64,000 bases of DNA, taken from NCBI RefSeq assembly GCF_026790145.1, contig NZ_JALAMS010000028.1, forward strand, positions 76,315 through 140,314. Direction: 5' to 3'. This DNA comes from Bacillus_I endophytica_A (GTDB lineage: Bacteria > Bacillota > Bacilli > Bacillales > Bacillaceae_H). This document shows, piece by piece, positions 25,629 to 34,451 of the stretch. The notes beneath the pieces are model-generated. The model made no database searches, was not told where the DNA came from, and was given only the letters and a program-made list of their open reading frames with translations. Every line of letters starts with the position of its first letter. Position 1 is the first letter of the stretch. The translations under genes were made by a program, and so were the position numbers.

Positions 25629-27119
25629 TCAATCCATATTAATCCAAACGGCTTTAACTTCTGTATAGTTTTCAAGAGCATATGAGCCCATTTCTCGACC
25701 TATACCAGATTGCTTGTAGCCACCAAACGGCACTGCTGCATCAAAGGCATTATAGCAATTCACCCAAACTGTCCCTGCTTTTAAGCGATTTGCAATATAG
25801 TGGGCATTTTTTAAATTCTGTGTCCATACGCCTGCTGCAAGTCCGTATTCAGTATCATTTGCTTTATCAATCAAATCATCGAGGGTATCGTACGGCATGG
25901 CAGCTACTACAGGTCCAAATATTTCTTCTTTAGCAATTGTCATACTATCATCAACATTTGCAAATATTGTTGGTTCCATAAAGTAGCCTTTTTCAAACGG
26001 CACTTTCCCTCCTGCTACAAGCTCTGCTCCTTGACTTTTCCCTGATTCAATATATCTTTTTACCGTGTTATGTTGCTCAGATGAAACAAGTGGTCCCATC
26101 TCAGTTTCTTGATCAAGGCCTATTCCAACTTTAATATTTTTAGCAGTTGAAGCTAAATCAGCAACAACATTGTCATACTGTTTCTTTTGAATATATAATC
26201 TTGAACCTGCTGAGCAGACTTGCCCTTGGTTAAACATGATACCGTTAAGGGCACCAGGCAGCGCTTTTGAAAGATCTGCATCAGGGAGGATTATATTCGG
26301 TGACTTTCCTCCAAGCTCTAGCGTAACTTTCTTAAGCGTTTCAGAAGCTTGTCTCATAATTGCCTTACCAACAGAGGTGGACCCTGTAAAGGCAATTTTA
26401 TCTATTTTCTTGTGGTTCACAAGAGGAGCCCCTGCTGTTTCTCCGTATCCAGGTACAATATTGACGACTCCTTTTGGAAAACCAGCTTCCTCAATTAATT
26501 CTGCTAAATAGAGAGCGGATAGCGGCGTTTGCTCAGCAGGTTTCAGCACAACTGTACAACCTGTAGCAAGTGCTGCTCCAAGTTTCCAAGCTGCCATTAA
26601 CAGCGGGAAATTCCATGGAATAATCTGACCGACTACCCCCAGTGGTTCGTGCCTTGTATAAGTAAAGAAGTTTCCTTGACTTGGTATGGTTTGCCCCATT
26701 ATTTTGGTCGACCAACCCGCATAATATCGGAAATGCTCAATGGTAAGCGGCAGGTCGGCTGCAATCAATTCACGCATTGGCTTTCCGTTATCGAGAGATT
26801 CTAGCTCTGCTAGTTCTTGTTTATTTTCTTCAATGAGATCTGCCAACTTATAAATAAGACGACTTCTCTCAGCAGTCCCCATCCTTGACCACGGACCATT
26901 ATCAAATGCGTCCCGTGCAGCTTCGACTGCTCGATTAATATCTTCCTCTTCAGCTTCCGCAACCCGTGCAAGCATTTCACCTGTAGCGGGGTTTACGGTC
27001 TCAAATGTTTTTCCATTTGCTGATTCTATAAAACTACCATTAATATATAGTTTTTTTGTACCTTCTAAAAATTTTTCTACTTTCTCGCTTAGTTTTACTC
27101 CTGTACCGTTGATCATCAT
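25629..27119 (-). CDS. dhaS: NAD(P)-dependent aldehyde dehydrogenase, DhaS-like
   Basis: 496-residue cytosolic enzyme oxidising aldehydes to acids. Class signatures: PWNFPLLMAAWKLGAALATG (cofactor site Asn), FTGSTSVGKAIM, catalytic Glu in LELGGKSPNI, catalytic Cys in FNQGQVCSAGSR, and EEIFGPVVA. The first residues, with TKKLYINGSFIESANGKTFE, resemble B. subtilis DhaS (495). The ATG at 27119 follows GGGGAGTGGGGAATA. It is monocistronic, with its own terminator. Substrate range cannot be inferred. Confidence 0.88.
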   Translation of the reverse strand: MMINGTGVKLSEKVEKFLEGTKKLYINGSFIESANGKTFETVNPATGEMLARVAEAEEEDINRAVEAARDAFDNGPWSRMGTAERSRLIYKLADLIEENKQELAELESLDNGKPMRELIAADLPLTIEHFRYYAGWSTKIMGQTIPSQGNFFTYTRHEPLGVVGQIIPWNFPLLMAAWKLGAALATGCTVVLKPAEQTPLSALYLAELIEEAGFPKGVVNIVPGYGETAGAPLVNHKKIDKIAFTGSTSVGKAIMRQASETLKKVTLELGGKSPNIILPDADLSKALPGALNGIMFNQGQVCSAGSRLYIQKKQYDNVVADLASTAKNIKVGIGLDQETEMGPLVSSEQHNTVKRYIESGKSQGAELVAGGKVPFEKGYFMEPTIFANVDDSMTIAKEEIFGPVVAAMPYDTLDDLIDKANDTEYGLAAGVWTQNLKNAHYIANRLKAGTVWVNCYNAFDAAVPFGGYKQSGIGREMGSYALENYTEVKAVWINMD

Positions 27120-27434
27120 TATTCCCCACTCCCCTGTTCTAATCTTTATTTATGTCAGCAGCATTGTTCCAATTCTGTTGCCACTACTTGCAACATGCTG
27201 AGACTTTTGATAAAACAAATTTTCAGATTTTGAATTTTAGGTGAGTTTGTTTTAATCTTGGTGAATGAAAATGTTGAAATGGTGAGAAGAATTCCTATTA
27301 TACGCTGGTTGTAAAAAAAATTTCTTGAGGTTGTAAACGGAAAAATAACTTCCTCTATCATTCTATCATATCGTAAAGAATATTCAAATAATTTAATGCT
27401 CTAAATGACAATTTTTCATCGACAAAAATAGCCT
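27120..27434. other. Intergenic region between the FGGY kinase and dhaS
   Basis: 315 bases, AT-rich. A 68-codon minus-strand frame (27155-27361) has no ribosome site and no recognisable content, so I leave it out. The dhaS promoter should lie here. I see no clear hairpin terminator for the kinase gene, which ends at 27435 with its poly-A rich 3' flank. Confidence 0.35.
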
Positions 27435-28877
27435 CTATTTTCTTTCAGCATATTTGATATATCGCTTATATTGTTCTATATGATACTCCCTTTTGGACAC
27501 ATCATGTTTAAAATGTACGTGTTTCTTCTTATTAATATAGTCTCTTACAAAATGGTCGTAAGATTGCGACCATCCTAAGGCAATGAAAGCCGGAGCCAAA
27601 GCGCCATAAGCTGTCAAAATGTGGCTGTTCTTCGGGACACTAATTTGTCTTCCAAGTACATCTGCTAAGCATTGACAAAGCACAGTGCTTCTAGAAGTTC
27701 CTCCAATAATCGTAATATCTCCTTCCTTAGGAGACAGAAGTTCATCAAAAATTTGTTTAATAGAATAACAAAGTCCCTCAACAATAGCACGAGTAAAGTC
27801 TTCCTTTGTTGTTTTCGCTGTAATAGAAATAAATGCTCCCCCTTCTTCTCGATCTCGTTCTCCATAAAGGTAAGGAAGGAACAATACATCATCCTTTTTA
27901 CTTAGCGATTCCTTCACCATTCTTTCAAATCCTTCATAGTCTTCATTATCTGTAAAAGTTTGAACTCCCCACTCATAAATATTCCCACCATTTAAAAGCG
28001 GAATAACAGCAATTAAAAGGTGTTTTGGCAAATGTGCTAATGTAAACGTTAAAGGATGGGAAACAAACCTTTTAGCAGGAATCGCGACCCAACCTGTTGT
28101 TCCTAAATGCAAATAGCCTTGTCCTTCTGCTACAGCTCCTGCTCCAATTGTGCTTGCTCCAGCATCACCAGAACCGCATAGTACAGGAATCCCCTCTTGT
28201 AATCCTGTTATTTCAGCAGCATTAGCTGAAAGCCGCCCTGCCTTTTCCTCTGACTGTAAAATCTCCGGCAATTTCCCAATATCAATTCCCACGGGGACAA
28301 TTATATCCTCTTCCCATATTCTTTTGTTTAGATTCATCATTCCAGTTGTTGCTCCTGTAATAGGATCTGTTACAAAACGACTTGTGAGTTTATAGATAAT
28401 ATAATCTTTTGCACTAAAAACAAATGATTGTGCACTATGATATGCCTCTATATCCTTGTTTTTAAGCCATAATAGTTTTGCAAAAGGAGTAGAGGACCTT
28501 ACATGATTTCCTATTACTTCTCCTATATCCTTATAGAAATGATTAATATATTCCGCTTCTTCTTTTGCTCGCGTATCTGAATATAAGATAGCATGTTCAC
28601 ACTTGTTGTTATATGAAATGGGAATAACATTTTCCATTTGTCCACTTAATGTTATAGCTTTCACATCATATAAATTGATGCTTTCCTCTCTCTTCCAACA
28701 TGTAACAATTTCTATAATGCCTTCCCACCAGCTTTCAGGATTTTGTTCTTTCTCTCCGTTTTCCCCATATATCATTTTTAGAGGTGTTGAACCTTCTAGC
28801 AGAATTTCTCCATATTGGTTCACCATAATTCCTTTAATTTCTGTTGTCCCAATATCAAACGAAATAATATAATCCAT
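27435..28877 (-). CDS. FGGY-family carbohydrate kinase (xylulokinase/gluconokinase-like)
   Basis: 480-residue cytosolic sugar kinase. N-terminal phosphate-1 motif DIGTTEIKGIMV; FGGY domain segments ITLSGQMENVIP and SDTRAKEE; C-terminal GSGDAGASTIGAGAV and GGTSRSTVLCQCLADVLGRQI (adenosine motif). Catalytic Asp probably in GSGDAG. The overall pattern is nearest to xylulokinases, but no isomerase, transporter or regulator is adjacent, so the substrate is uncertain. The ATG at 28877 has GGAGGAAAGT in front; an upstream ATG at 28889 would place the ribosome site inside the gene. It appears monocistronic. Confidence 0.8.
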   Translation of the reverse strand: MDYIISFDIGTTEIKGIMVNQYGEILLEGSTPLKMIYGENGEKEQNPESWWEGIIEIVTCWKREESINLYDVKAITLSGQMENVIPISYNNKCEHAILYSDTRAKEEAEYINHFYKDIGEVIGNHVRSSTPFAKLLWLKNKDIEAYHSAQSFVFSAKDYIIYKLTSRFVTDPITGATTGMMNLNKRIWEEDIIVPVGIDIGKLPEILQSEEKAGRLSANAAEITGLQEGIPVLCGSGDAGASTIGAGAVAEGQGYLHLGTTGWVAIPAKRFVSHPLTFTLAHLPKHLLIAVIPLLNGGNIYEWGVQTFTDNEDYEGFERMVKESLSKKDDVLFLPYLYGERDREEGGAFISITAKTTKEDFTRAIVEGLCYSIKQIFDELLSPKEGDITIIGGTSRSTVLCQCLADVLGRQISVPKNSHILTAYGALAPAFIALGWSQSYDHFVRDYINKKKHVHFKHDVSKREYHIEQYKRYIKYAERK

Positions 28878-29154
28878 ACTTTCCTCCATTGACTAAATAT
28901 AGATTTCTATTCTTTCTCTCTATCATATACTACTTTCCTAAATATCTATCATTCAATTTGATTTTAAATATAAGTCTTTTGGATTAAGTTACCATAAACT
29001 TTTTTAAGCAAAATAAGGGCTACAGACTCGTTTTTTCCATAATATACAAATTATTGTAGAAAACGGCGTATAGTGAGTGTATAGTGATAGATGTAACGGA
29101 TATAACCTTATATTGGTTTATATTCAAAATTTATACATTAGGAGGTGTGATGAC

Positions 29155-29241
29155 ATGAACCTTGATATTCTAAACAATCTTTTAAGCCAACTGATCAATA
29201 TCGGTAATGGTAGCGTTAATAACGGCAATGGTAATGTTTAA
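29155..29241 (+). CDS. 28-residue leader or small peptide upstream of the ABC exporter
   Basis: An ATG with a textbook AGGAGGTG ribosome site opens a 28-codon frame. The peptide starts MNLDILNNLLSQLINIG and ends in a Gly/Asn-rich repeat (two NGNG units). It lies 122 bases before bmrA and is separated from it by an intrinsic terminator. That layout (leader ORF, terminator, drug exporter) is like ribosome-mediated attenuation of B. subtilis bmrB-bmrCD. A free-standing small peptide, for example a spore or surface peptide, is the alternative. I do not recognise the sequence. Confidence 0.55.
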   Translation: MNLDILNNLLSQLINIGNGSVNNGNGNV

Positions 29242-29283
29242 TCTTTTGAGCAATGGAACACTACATACCGTGCTCCATAAAGG

Positions 29284-29311
29284 GCGTTTCTCTTTCTGAG
29301 AAACGCTTTTT
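29284..29311 (+). terminator. Terminator or attenuator between the leader ORF and bmrA
   Basis: GCGTTTCTC and GAGAAACGC form a perfect 9-base stem with a 5-base loop, followed by TTTTT. It ends 52 bases before the bmrA start. AGCGTT inside the leader ORF (29212-29217) can pair with the 3' arm (AACGCT), a possible competing structure. Confidence 0.75.
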
Positions 29312-29363
29312 CACTAGTTACTCTTTCATGTATATAATGATTACATATATAGGAGATAAAAGA

Positions 29364-31154
29364 ATGTTGAAAAAACAAACTGATGGAGACTTATCTTTAT
29401 TTATTTATCTTATTAAAGAAACGAATCCATCTAAAGCAAAGTTAAGCTGCGCTATTTTAATGAGTACAATAATGACAATCGTAGGTTTATTCATTCCTTT
29501 GTTTACGAAAAATCTTGTGGATCATTTCTCTATACACTCATTCAATCGAAATACAATAATGATTTTGGTTATTGCTTTTCTCGCTCAAGCTATAGCAGGC
29601 GGTCTCTCTATTTACTTGCTTAATTATGTGGGACAAGAAGTAGTAGCAAACATGAGAGAGCGATTATTAGATAAATTTCTTCGCTTTCCTATCGCTTATT
29701 TTGACAATCACCAAACAGGAGAAATGACAAGTCGTATTATCAATGATACAGCAATTGTTAAAAACTTGATTTCTAATCATTTAACAAGCTTTGCTACAGG
29801 AGTTATCTCTATTACAGGATCAATTGTTATTTTACTTATAATAGACTGGAAGATGACAATGATCATGCTTTGTGCCGTTCCTCTTTCACTCTGTATCCTT
29901 CTTCCACTGGGAAAAAAGATGGTTAGAGTTTCTAGAGGCACACAAGATGAAACAGCTCAATTTTCTGCAAGAGTTACACAAGTTCTATCGGAAATTCGTC
30001 TTGTTAAATCATCAAATGCTGAGCCTTTTGAATACAAAAATGGTAAAAAAGGGATTCAAAACCTTTTTCAACTTGGTGTCAAGGAAGGAAAAATACAAGC
30101 CTTTACCTCCCCATTAATTTCATTAATTATGATGGCTCTCCTAGTTGTTATTATTGGATACGGGGGAATGCGCGTTTCTTCTGGAGCTCTATCAGCTGGA
30201 GAATTAGTTGCCTTTATTCTATATCTTATTCAAATTATTATGCCAATGGCTCAATTCTCTACCTTTTTCACTCAGCTCCAAAAAGCAAAAGGAGCAACAG
30301 AAAGAATCATTAATGCTCTACATTCTAAAGAGGAAGACCATCAATCAGGTACTATTCTAAATAAAGCTACTAAGCCGCTTATTATTAAAGACTTAACATT
30401 TTCTTACGAAGAAAATAAAACAGTCTTACAAGACCTAAATTTCACAGCAGATGGGGGGAAAGTAACAGCAATTGTAGGCCCAAGCGGCGGCGGAAAAACG
30501 ACGCTCTTTTCTCTTTTGGAACGTTATTACAGACCATCACACGGAGAAATAAGGCTTGGTGATCTTTCCATTTGTTCATTCTCTTTGTCTTCATGGAGAA
30601 GTCAGATCGGCTATGTTTCTCAAGAAAGCCCTCTAGTCTCTGGAACGATACAGGAAAATATTTGCTATGGTCTTCAAGGTAAAGTTTCAGAAGAAGAGTT
30701 GCATCATGCTGCTAAGTTAGCATATGCTCATCAATTTATTCTCCAGTTTCCAAACGGATATGAAACAGAAGTTGGAGAGCGAGGTATTAAACTATCTGGT
30801 GGACAAAGGCAGAGAATTGGAATTGCAAGGGCTCTACTCAGAAACCCTCAAATTCTTATGCTTGATGAAGCAACATCAAGCCTTGATAGTAAATCAGAAA
30901 TTTATGTACAAAAAGCACTAAAAAACTTAATGAATGGTCGGACTACGCTCGTCATTGCACATCGCCTCTCTACGGTAATAGATGCTGATAAAATTTTATT
31001 TATGGAAAATGGCAGAATTACGGGACAAGGCACACATGATGAATTACTGGCTTCTCATGATTTATACAGAGAATTTGCCGTTGAGCAACTCCAATTATCT
31101 AAAAATCACCCACCTGAAAGCTTATATATAGAAAAAACCAACCCCGTATTGTAA
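29364..31154 (+). CDS. bmrA: Multidrug ABC exporter BmrA-like (half-transporter)
   Basis: 596-residue homodimeric exporter: six transmembrane segments (about 35-320), then an ATPase domain. Walker A is GPSGGGKTT, the Q-loop is in IGYVSQESPL, the signature is LSGGQRQRIGIARALL, Walker B is ILMLDEATSSLD, and the switch His is in VIAHRLST. The sequence follows B. subtilis BmrA closely (VRxTNPS-like start, QDETAxF, VGYGGMxVSSGxLxAGxLVAFILYL). The open frame extends to 29253, but those codons lie within and before the terminator. The ATG at 29364 has AGGAGAT, so it is the start. It probably confers resistance to a ribosome-targeting or membrane-active drug if the leader acts as an attenuator. Confidence 0.9.
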   Translation: MLKKQTDGDLSLFIYLIKETNPSKAKLSCAILMSTIMTIVGLFIPLFTKNLVDHFSIHSFNRNTIMILVIAFLAQAIAGGLSIYLLNYVGQEVVANMRERLLDKFLRFPIAYFDNHQTGEMTSRIINDTAIVKNLISNHLTSFATGVISITGSIVILLIIDWKMTMIMLCAVPLSLCILLPLGKKMVRVSRGTQDETAQFSARVTQVLSEIRLVKSSNAEPFEYKNGKKGIQNLFQLGVKEGKIQAFTSPLISLIMMALLVVIIGYGGMRVSSGALSAGELVAFILYLIQIIMPMAQFSTFFTQLQKAKGATERIINALHSKEEDHQSGTILNKATKPLIIKDLTFSYEENKTVLQDLNFTADGGKVTAIVGPSGGGKTTLFSLLERYYRPSHGEIRLGDLSICSFSLSSWRSQIGYVSQESPLVSGTIQENICYGLQGKVSEEELHHAAKLAYAHQFILQFPNGYETEVGERGIKLSGGQRQRIGIARALLRNPQILMLDEATSSLDSKSEIYVQKALKNLMNGRTTLVIAHRLSTVIDADKILFMENGRITGQGTHDELLASHDLYREFAVEQLQLSKNHPPESLYIEKTNPVL

Positions 31155-31167
31155 GGGCTGGTTTTTC
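31132..31167. terminator. Terminator shared by bmrA and pbuE
   Basis: AAAAACCA-x-CCC pairs with GGG-x-TGGTTTTT across a 10-base loop that contains the bmrA stop codon. T runs exist on both strands between the converging genes. Confidence 0.75.
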
Positions 31168-32337
31168 TTATTTTTGCACTTCTGTTCTATTTAGTTGGGC
31201 AGGTTTTATTAAAGAAAATAAGGCACATAACATGGCTATAACTACAATACATCCACCGATCGTTGTTGTATGAGCTACTGAACCGGTTTTCTCCATCACA
31301 GCTCCTCCAACAGCAGAGCCTAGTGAAATGCCAACTTGCAATGCCGAGTTATTAAAGCTTTGCTGAATATCAGATGTAACAGGATCAATTTGGATAAGGT
31401 AACTTTGCTGAGGTGGTGAAAGACTCCAACTTAATGCCCCCCATACCATCATCACAATTATAAAGATTGGAAAGGAAAACGTTGTATACGGAAGCACAAA
31501 CAGCATAAGGGCAAAAGCTCCAATGACAATTAAAATACTTTTAGGAGCGCCAATTTTATCAGATAGTGTCCCTCCTAGACCTCCACCAAACACAGCAGCA
31601 ATGCCAAATAGGAAATAACAAAGGCTGATCCACTGCTGATTTAAGTTTAAAACTTCTTCTAAAAAAGGAGTAAAGTATGCATAAATTGTATAGTGACCAG
31701 CTAACATAAACAGTGTAGCAAGGTGGACTCCAATAATCTTCCCACTTTTAAGCGATTTGATTTGTTTGCTAATCGGAACCAATTTATCAACAGGAATGCG
31801 TTCTAAGAAAATCGAAATTAAAACAAGAGACAAAATCGAAAGAAACGCAATACCTAGAAAAACAGTTCGCCAGCCAAAAGCATTTGTCACAAGAATGCCA
31901 ATTGGTACACCTAAAACAAGAGAAGAACTAATCCCCATATAAATAACCCCTACAGCTTTTGCTCTATGAGTAGGTGCAACAATTTTAGGCGCAATTGTTA
32001 AAGATAGCACAACAATTAATGCTGTACTCCCTGCTGTAATAATCCTTGCGATGATAATAAACGAGAATACCGAACTGAAAAACGTCATTAAATTTCCGAT
32101 AAAAAAGACAAAAAGAGCAATAAGATACAAACGTTTTCGCTCAATACTAGCTGTAATTGATAAAAGTAATGGACCAGCTACAGCATATACAAGCGCAAAA
32201 ATGGTAATAAGCTGACCTGCTGTACCAACTGATATGTTCAAATCATCTGCCATAATTGGTAAGATCCCACCGACGATAAGTTCTACTAATCCGACTGAAA
32301 TAGTAGAAGCAGCAAGGATCCAAACTTTTAAATTCAT
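31168..32337 (-). CDS. pbuE: Purine base efflux pump PbuE (MFS, DHA1 family)
   Basis: 389-residue, 12-segment drug:proton antiporter-type permease. The opening MNLKVWILAASTISVGLVEL and the segments ERKRLYLIALFVFF, RAKAVGVIYMG and SPPQQSYLIQI follow B. subtilis PbuE (YdhL), which exports adenine, hypoxanthine and analogues. The frame extends to 32370, but AAAGGAGG stands before the ATG at 32337. The upstream leader carries an adenine-class purine riboswitch and terminator, as in B. subtilis, which strongly supports the assignment. It is monocistronic. Confidence 0.92.
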   Translation of the reverse strand: MNLKVWILAASTISVGLVELIVGGILPIMADDLNISVGTAGQLITIFALVYAVAGPLLLSITASIERKRLYLIALFVFFIGNLMTFFSSVFSFIIIARIITAGSTALIVVLSLTIAPKIVAPTHRAKAVGVIYMGISSSLVLGVPIGILVTNAFGWRTVFLGIAFLSILSLVLISIFLERIPVDKLVPISKQIKSLKSGKIIGVHLATLFMLAGHYTIYAYFTPFLEEVLNLNQQWISLCYFLFGIAAVFGGGLGGTLSDKIGAPKSILIVIGAFALMLFVLPYTTFSFPIFIIVMMVWGALSWSLSPPQQSYLIQIDPVTSDIQQSFNNSALQVGISLGSAVGGAVMEKTGSVAHTTTIGGCIVVIAMLCALFSLIKPAQLNRTEVQK

Positions 32338-32434
32338 TTGAATTCCTCCTTTTTCTGTCGTCACTTCCAATCTTGTATCAGATCAAGACTTTTACCCGCA
32401 CCTTTATATGCGCCCTCTCTCACTTCAGTGCCAA

Positions 32435-32540
32435 GACAAAAAATCCTGATTACAAAAATGAAAGTGACATTTGTTGTAATCAGGATTTATCGGTTCCTGG
32501 TAGAGACCCTCAAACCATATTATTGAGGTTATACATACAG
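32435..32540 (-). promoter_or_regulatory. Adenine riboswitch with expression-platform terminator upstream of pbuE
   Basis: On the minus strand, 32539-32472 shows the purine aptamer core: ATATGG, then TCTCTACC, a P3 hairpin and CCTGATTAC. The base equivalent to position 74 is T (TGATTA), as in the adenine class; guanine aptamers have C (GACTA). The 3' side of P3 and P1 (AAATCCTGATTACAA, 32488-32474) is perfectly complementary to 32455-32441, giving a 15-base terminator stem followed by TTTTTT. Adenine binding would therefore disrupt the terminator and switch pbuE on. P1 is a 7-pair helix with one bulge. Confidence 0.93.
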
Positions 32541-32564
32541 ATTGATTATTCTATTCGATTTAAT

Positions 32565-32593
32565 AATATAGCGTATCTTTTAGGATTTTTCAA
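32565..32593 (-). promoter_or_regulatory. SigA-type promoter of the pbuE riboswitch transcript
   Basis: TTGAAA (32593-32588) and TATATT (32570-32565) are 17 bases apart on the minus strand, placing the start about 20 bases before the aptamer. Confidence 0.7.
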
Positions 32594-32671
32594 CTACCTG
32601 CAGGGTTGTTTGTATTTCCAATCCTTTTTGAAAGCTTATTATATCAACTATAATCTCACTGTACTTTTTCC

Positions 32672-33126
32672 CTACGTAGTTTCTAGTACAACTTTTTTCA
32701 GTTGCTCAGCATACTTTCCGAAATCATCTGCTAATAAAGTATAATATGTTGGCACTTCAATAACTTCATCATTCTTAAGTTGTAAAATGAAACCAGGAAC
32801 ACCCCATAGTAGTGTTTTTAAATATACATAATAGTTAGCATCTAGTTTTTTAATATCATTTATAGGGATTTTTTGTTTTTGTAATAAAAATGTTTTTCAT
32901 CATACTTTAACAGGGCTGAAGACGATCTAAGCAAGAAATATAGAAGAATAATCATGTACTGTCCTGTAAATCCAAACGTTACGATAACTACCATTACACT
33001 TACTACTTGTTCAAAAAAGTTCTCTGTAGGAATCCGATAAATTGCCCATACTCCCACACCTACAGCTAATGCACAAGTTAAACTTCTTAAAAAGACGATA
33101 TGGCGTTTGTATTTTATGTAATTCAA
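32672..33126 (-). pseudogene. Third A-type membrane protein of the array, frameshifted
   Basis: The frame from a TTG at 33126 gives 88 residues (two transmembrane segments) and stops at 32860 right after KNKK, in an AAAAAA tract. One base back, the frame continues as IPINDIKKLDA, then GVPGFILQLKNDEVIEVPTYY and a helical end at 32672. These segments match the C-terminal domain of the paralogues at 33533 and 34452 (IPLNNIEKI; EIPTYQLFTL). So this is a full-length A-type gene with a one-base deletion in a homopolymer. A read error is as plausible as true decay. It would restore to about 150 residues. Confidence 0.8.
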
Positions 33127-33158
33127 GAGTACTTTTCCTTTTCATTCTTATGTTTTTC

Positions 33159-33467
33159 TTAAAATGCTTTTCCTATCACGTTTGCAACTTCTATTGACAA
33201 AACACTAATGACAAGAAGCAAGAAAACTAAACATATCATTAATAGCTTGGCAAGCAGGATAGGTAGAGAGTGGATTTTACTACTTAAATAATAAGCGGGC
33301 CCGAAGCATACATTTCCTATTAAAGTACCAATTAGAAAAATGTCCCCGTCTACCATACATTCGTATACTCGCTTCGAAAGGGAATGATTGATGAACAGTA
33401 ATAAGCTATAAAAAGTATTTATAATAATACCCAAGACAGCAAATGAAGCAATAGCTTCTAATATCAT
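33159..33467 (-). CDS. B-type small membrane protein (array copy 2)
   Basis: 102 residues with three or four hydrophobic segments. It aligns with the 98-residue protein at 34072 around NTFYSLLLFIN, KRVYECM, DIFLIG and GPAYYL-type segments. No known family recognised. A GAGGAG site precedes the ATG. It lies between two A-type genes in a tandem A-B-A-B-A array divergent from a T7SS-effector-like operon, so an immunity or accessory role is the simplest guess. Confidence 0.7.
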   Translation of the reverse strand: MILEAIASFAVLGIIINTFYSLLLFINHSLSKRVYECMVDGDIFLIGTLIGNVCFGPAYYLSSKIHSLPILLAKLLMICLVFLLLVISVLSIEVANVIGKAF

Positions 33468-33532
33468 AAAAATATCTCCTCTCTACACCTTTGGAGCATT
33501 AACTACAAAGCAAATGACCAACTCTTATGTAT

Positions 33533-33991
33533 CTATCTGTCATCCTTATACTGCTTCATCCGTTCTTCAACTATATCTAAAGCGTCTGCATGCTGATCTA
33601 GTGTTAAAAGGTAATGTGTTGGGATTTCAATTATTTTCCCGTCTTTCATTTTGAAATGAAACCCTGTTATTCCTCCTGGAAGTCTCTTTGTATAAATAGT
33701 CAGGTCTAAAATTTCTTCTATATCTTTAATCGCGAACTTGCCATTCTTGTAATGGATAAAGTGCTCGTCGATGGAACAAAGAACAGGAAAAGGTTTAACT
33801 AGGAAGTAAAAGAAAATAACAAGATACTGTCCAAAGAATAACAAAGCAATAATAATAACAATAGATGTAAGTTGTTCAAAGAAACCAAATCTCGGTATAG
33901 AAAGTATCAACCAAACAGCAAATGCTACAAATGGAATACAGCCTAATAACTTCATTAATACTATGGAACGTTTATACTTAATATACTCCAT
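33533..33991 (-). CDS. A-type membrane protein with C-terminal PH-like domain (array copy 2)
   Basis: 152 residues. Two transmembrane segments (about 11-32 and 37-62) are followed by a soluble beta-rich domain (70-150) with IHYKNGKFAIKDIEEI, PGGITGFHFKMKDGK and EIPTHYLLTL. This two-helix plus PH-like layout recalls STM3941/DUF5381-type proteins, but I am not certain of the family. Its paralogues are at 34452 and, frameshifted, at 32672. AAAAGG precedes the ATG. Likely an immunity-type protein for the neighbouring effector; that is inference from context. Confidence 0.7.
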   Translation of the reverse strand: MEYIKYKRSIVLMKLLGCIPFVAFAVWLILSIPRFGFFEQLTSIVIIIALLFFGQYLVIFFYFLVKPFPVLCSIDEHFIHYKNGKFAIKDIEEILDLTIYTKRLPGGITGFHFKMKDGKIIEIPTHYLLTLDQHADALDIVEERMKQYKDDR

Positions 33992-34071
33992 TAAACAATA
34001 CCTTTTCTCATACCCTTTCTTATGTTAATAATTTTCCGTCTCCCTTTACGCCGCTTCTCCTACAAAATTTC

Positions 34072-34368
34072 TCACAATGAATTTACTAAATCTATCATAT
34101 ATCCACTCAAAGCAATAAACAGGAAAATGGCAACTAACATTAATAATTTAGCAAAAAAATAAGGAAGGCGATGAACTACTTTAGCTATATAATAAGCAGG
34201 CCCCATGCAAGTATAAGCTGTAAGACTTCCAACTAAGAAAACATCGTTTTCAAGCATAGATTCATATACTTTCTTCACATAACTATAATTTAACGTTAAT
34301 AAAGCACTATATAAAGTATTTAATCCAAGGGCAAGTGTAGCAAAGACTGCAAGTGTTACCAAAAACAT
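34072..34368 (-). CDS. B-type small membrane protein (array copy 1)
   Basis: 98 residues, three hydrophobic segments (about 4-28, 45-65, 70-95). It is a paralogue of 33159: NTLYSALLTLN, KKVYESM, DVFLVGSL, GPAYYIAK. GTGAGG precedes the ATG. It follows the A-type gene 34452 by 83 bases. No function assigned; it probably forms a pair with the A-type protein. Confidence 0.7.
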   Translation of the reverse strand: MFLVTLAVFATLALGLNTLYSALLTLNYSYVKKVYESMLENDVFLVGSLTAYTCMGPAYYIAKVVHRLPYFFAKLLMLVAIFLFIALSGYMIDLVNSL

Positions 34369-34451
34369 AGATCCTCACCATCCTTTCTATGAGGCACTTT
34401 CTCTATAAGCATAAACCATTTTTTATAATTATGTAGTTAAACTACAATTGA

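Noticed and set aside
27155..27361. 68-codon minus-strand ORF upstream of dhaS
   Set aside because: No ribosome site, composition of intergenic DNA, no similarity recognised.
32373..32744. 123-codon plus-strand ORF
   Set aside because: Antisense to the adenine riboswitch, its promoter and the end of the third A-type gene; no ribosome site.
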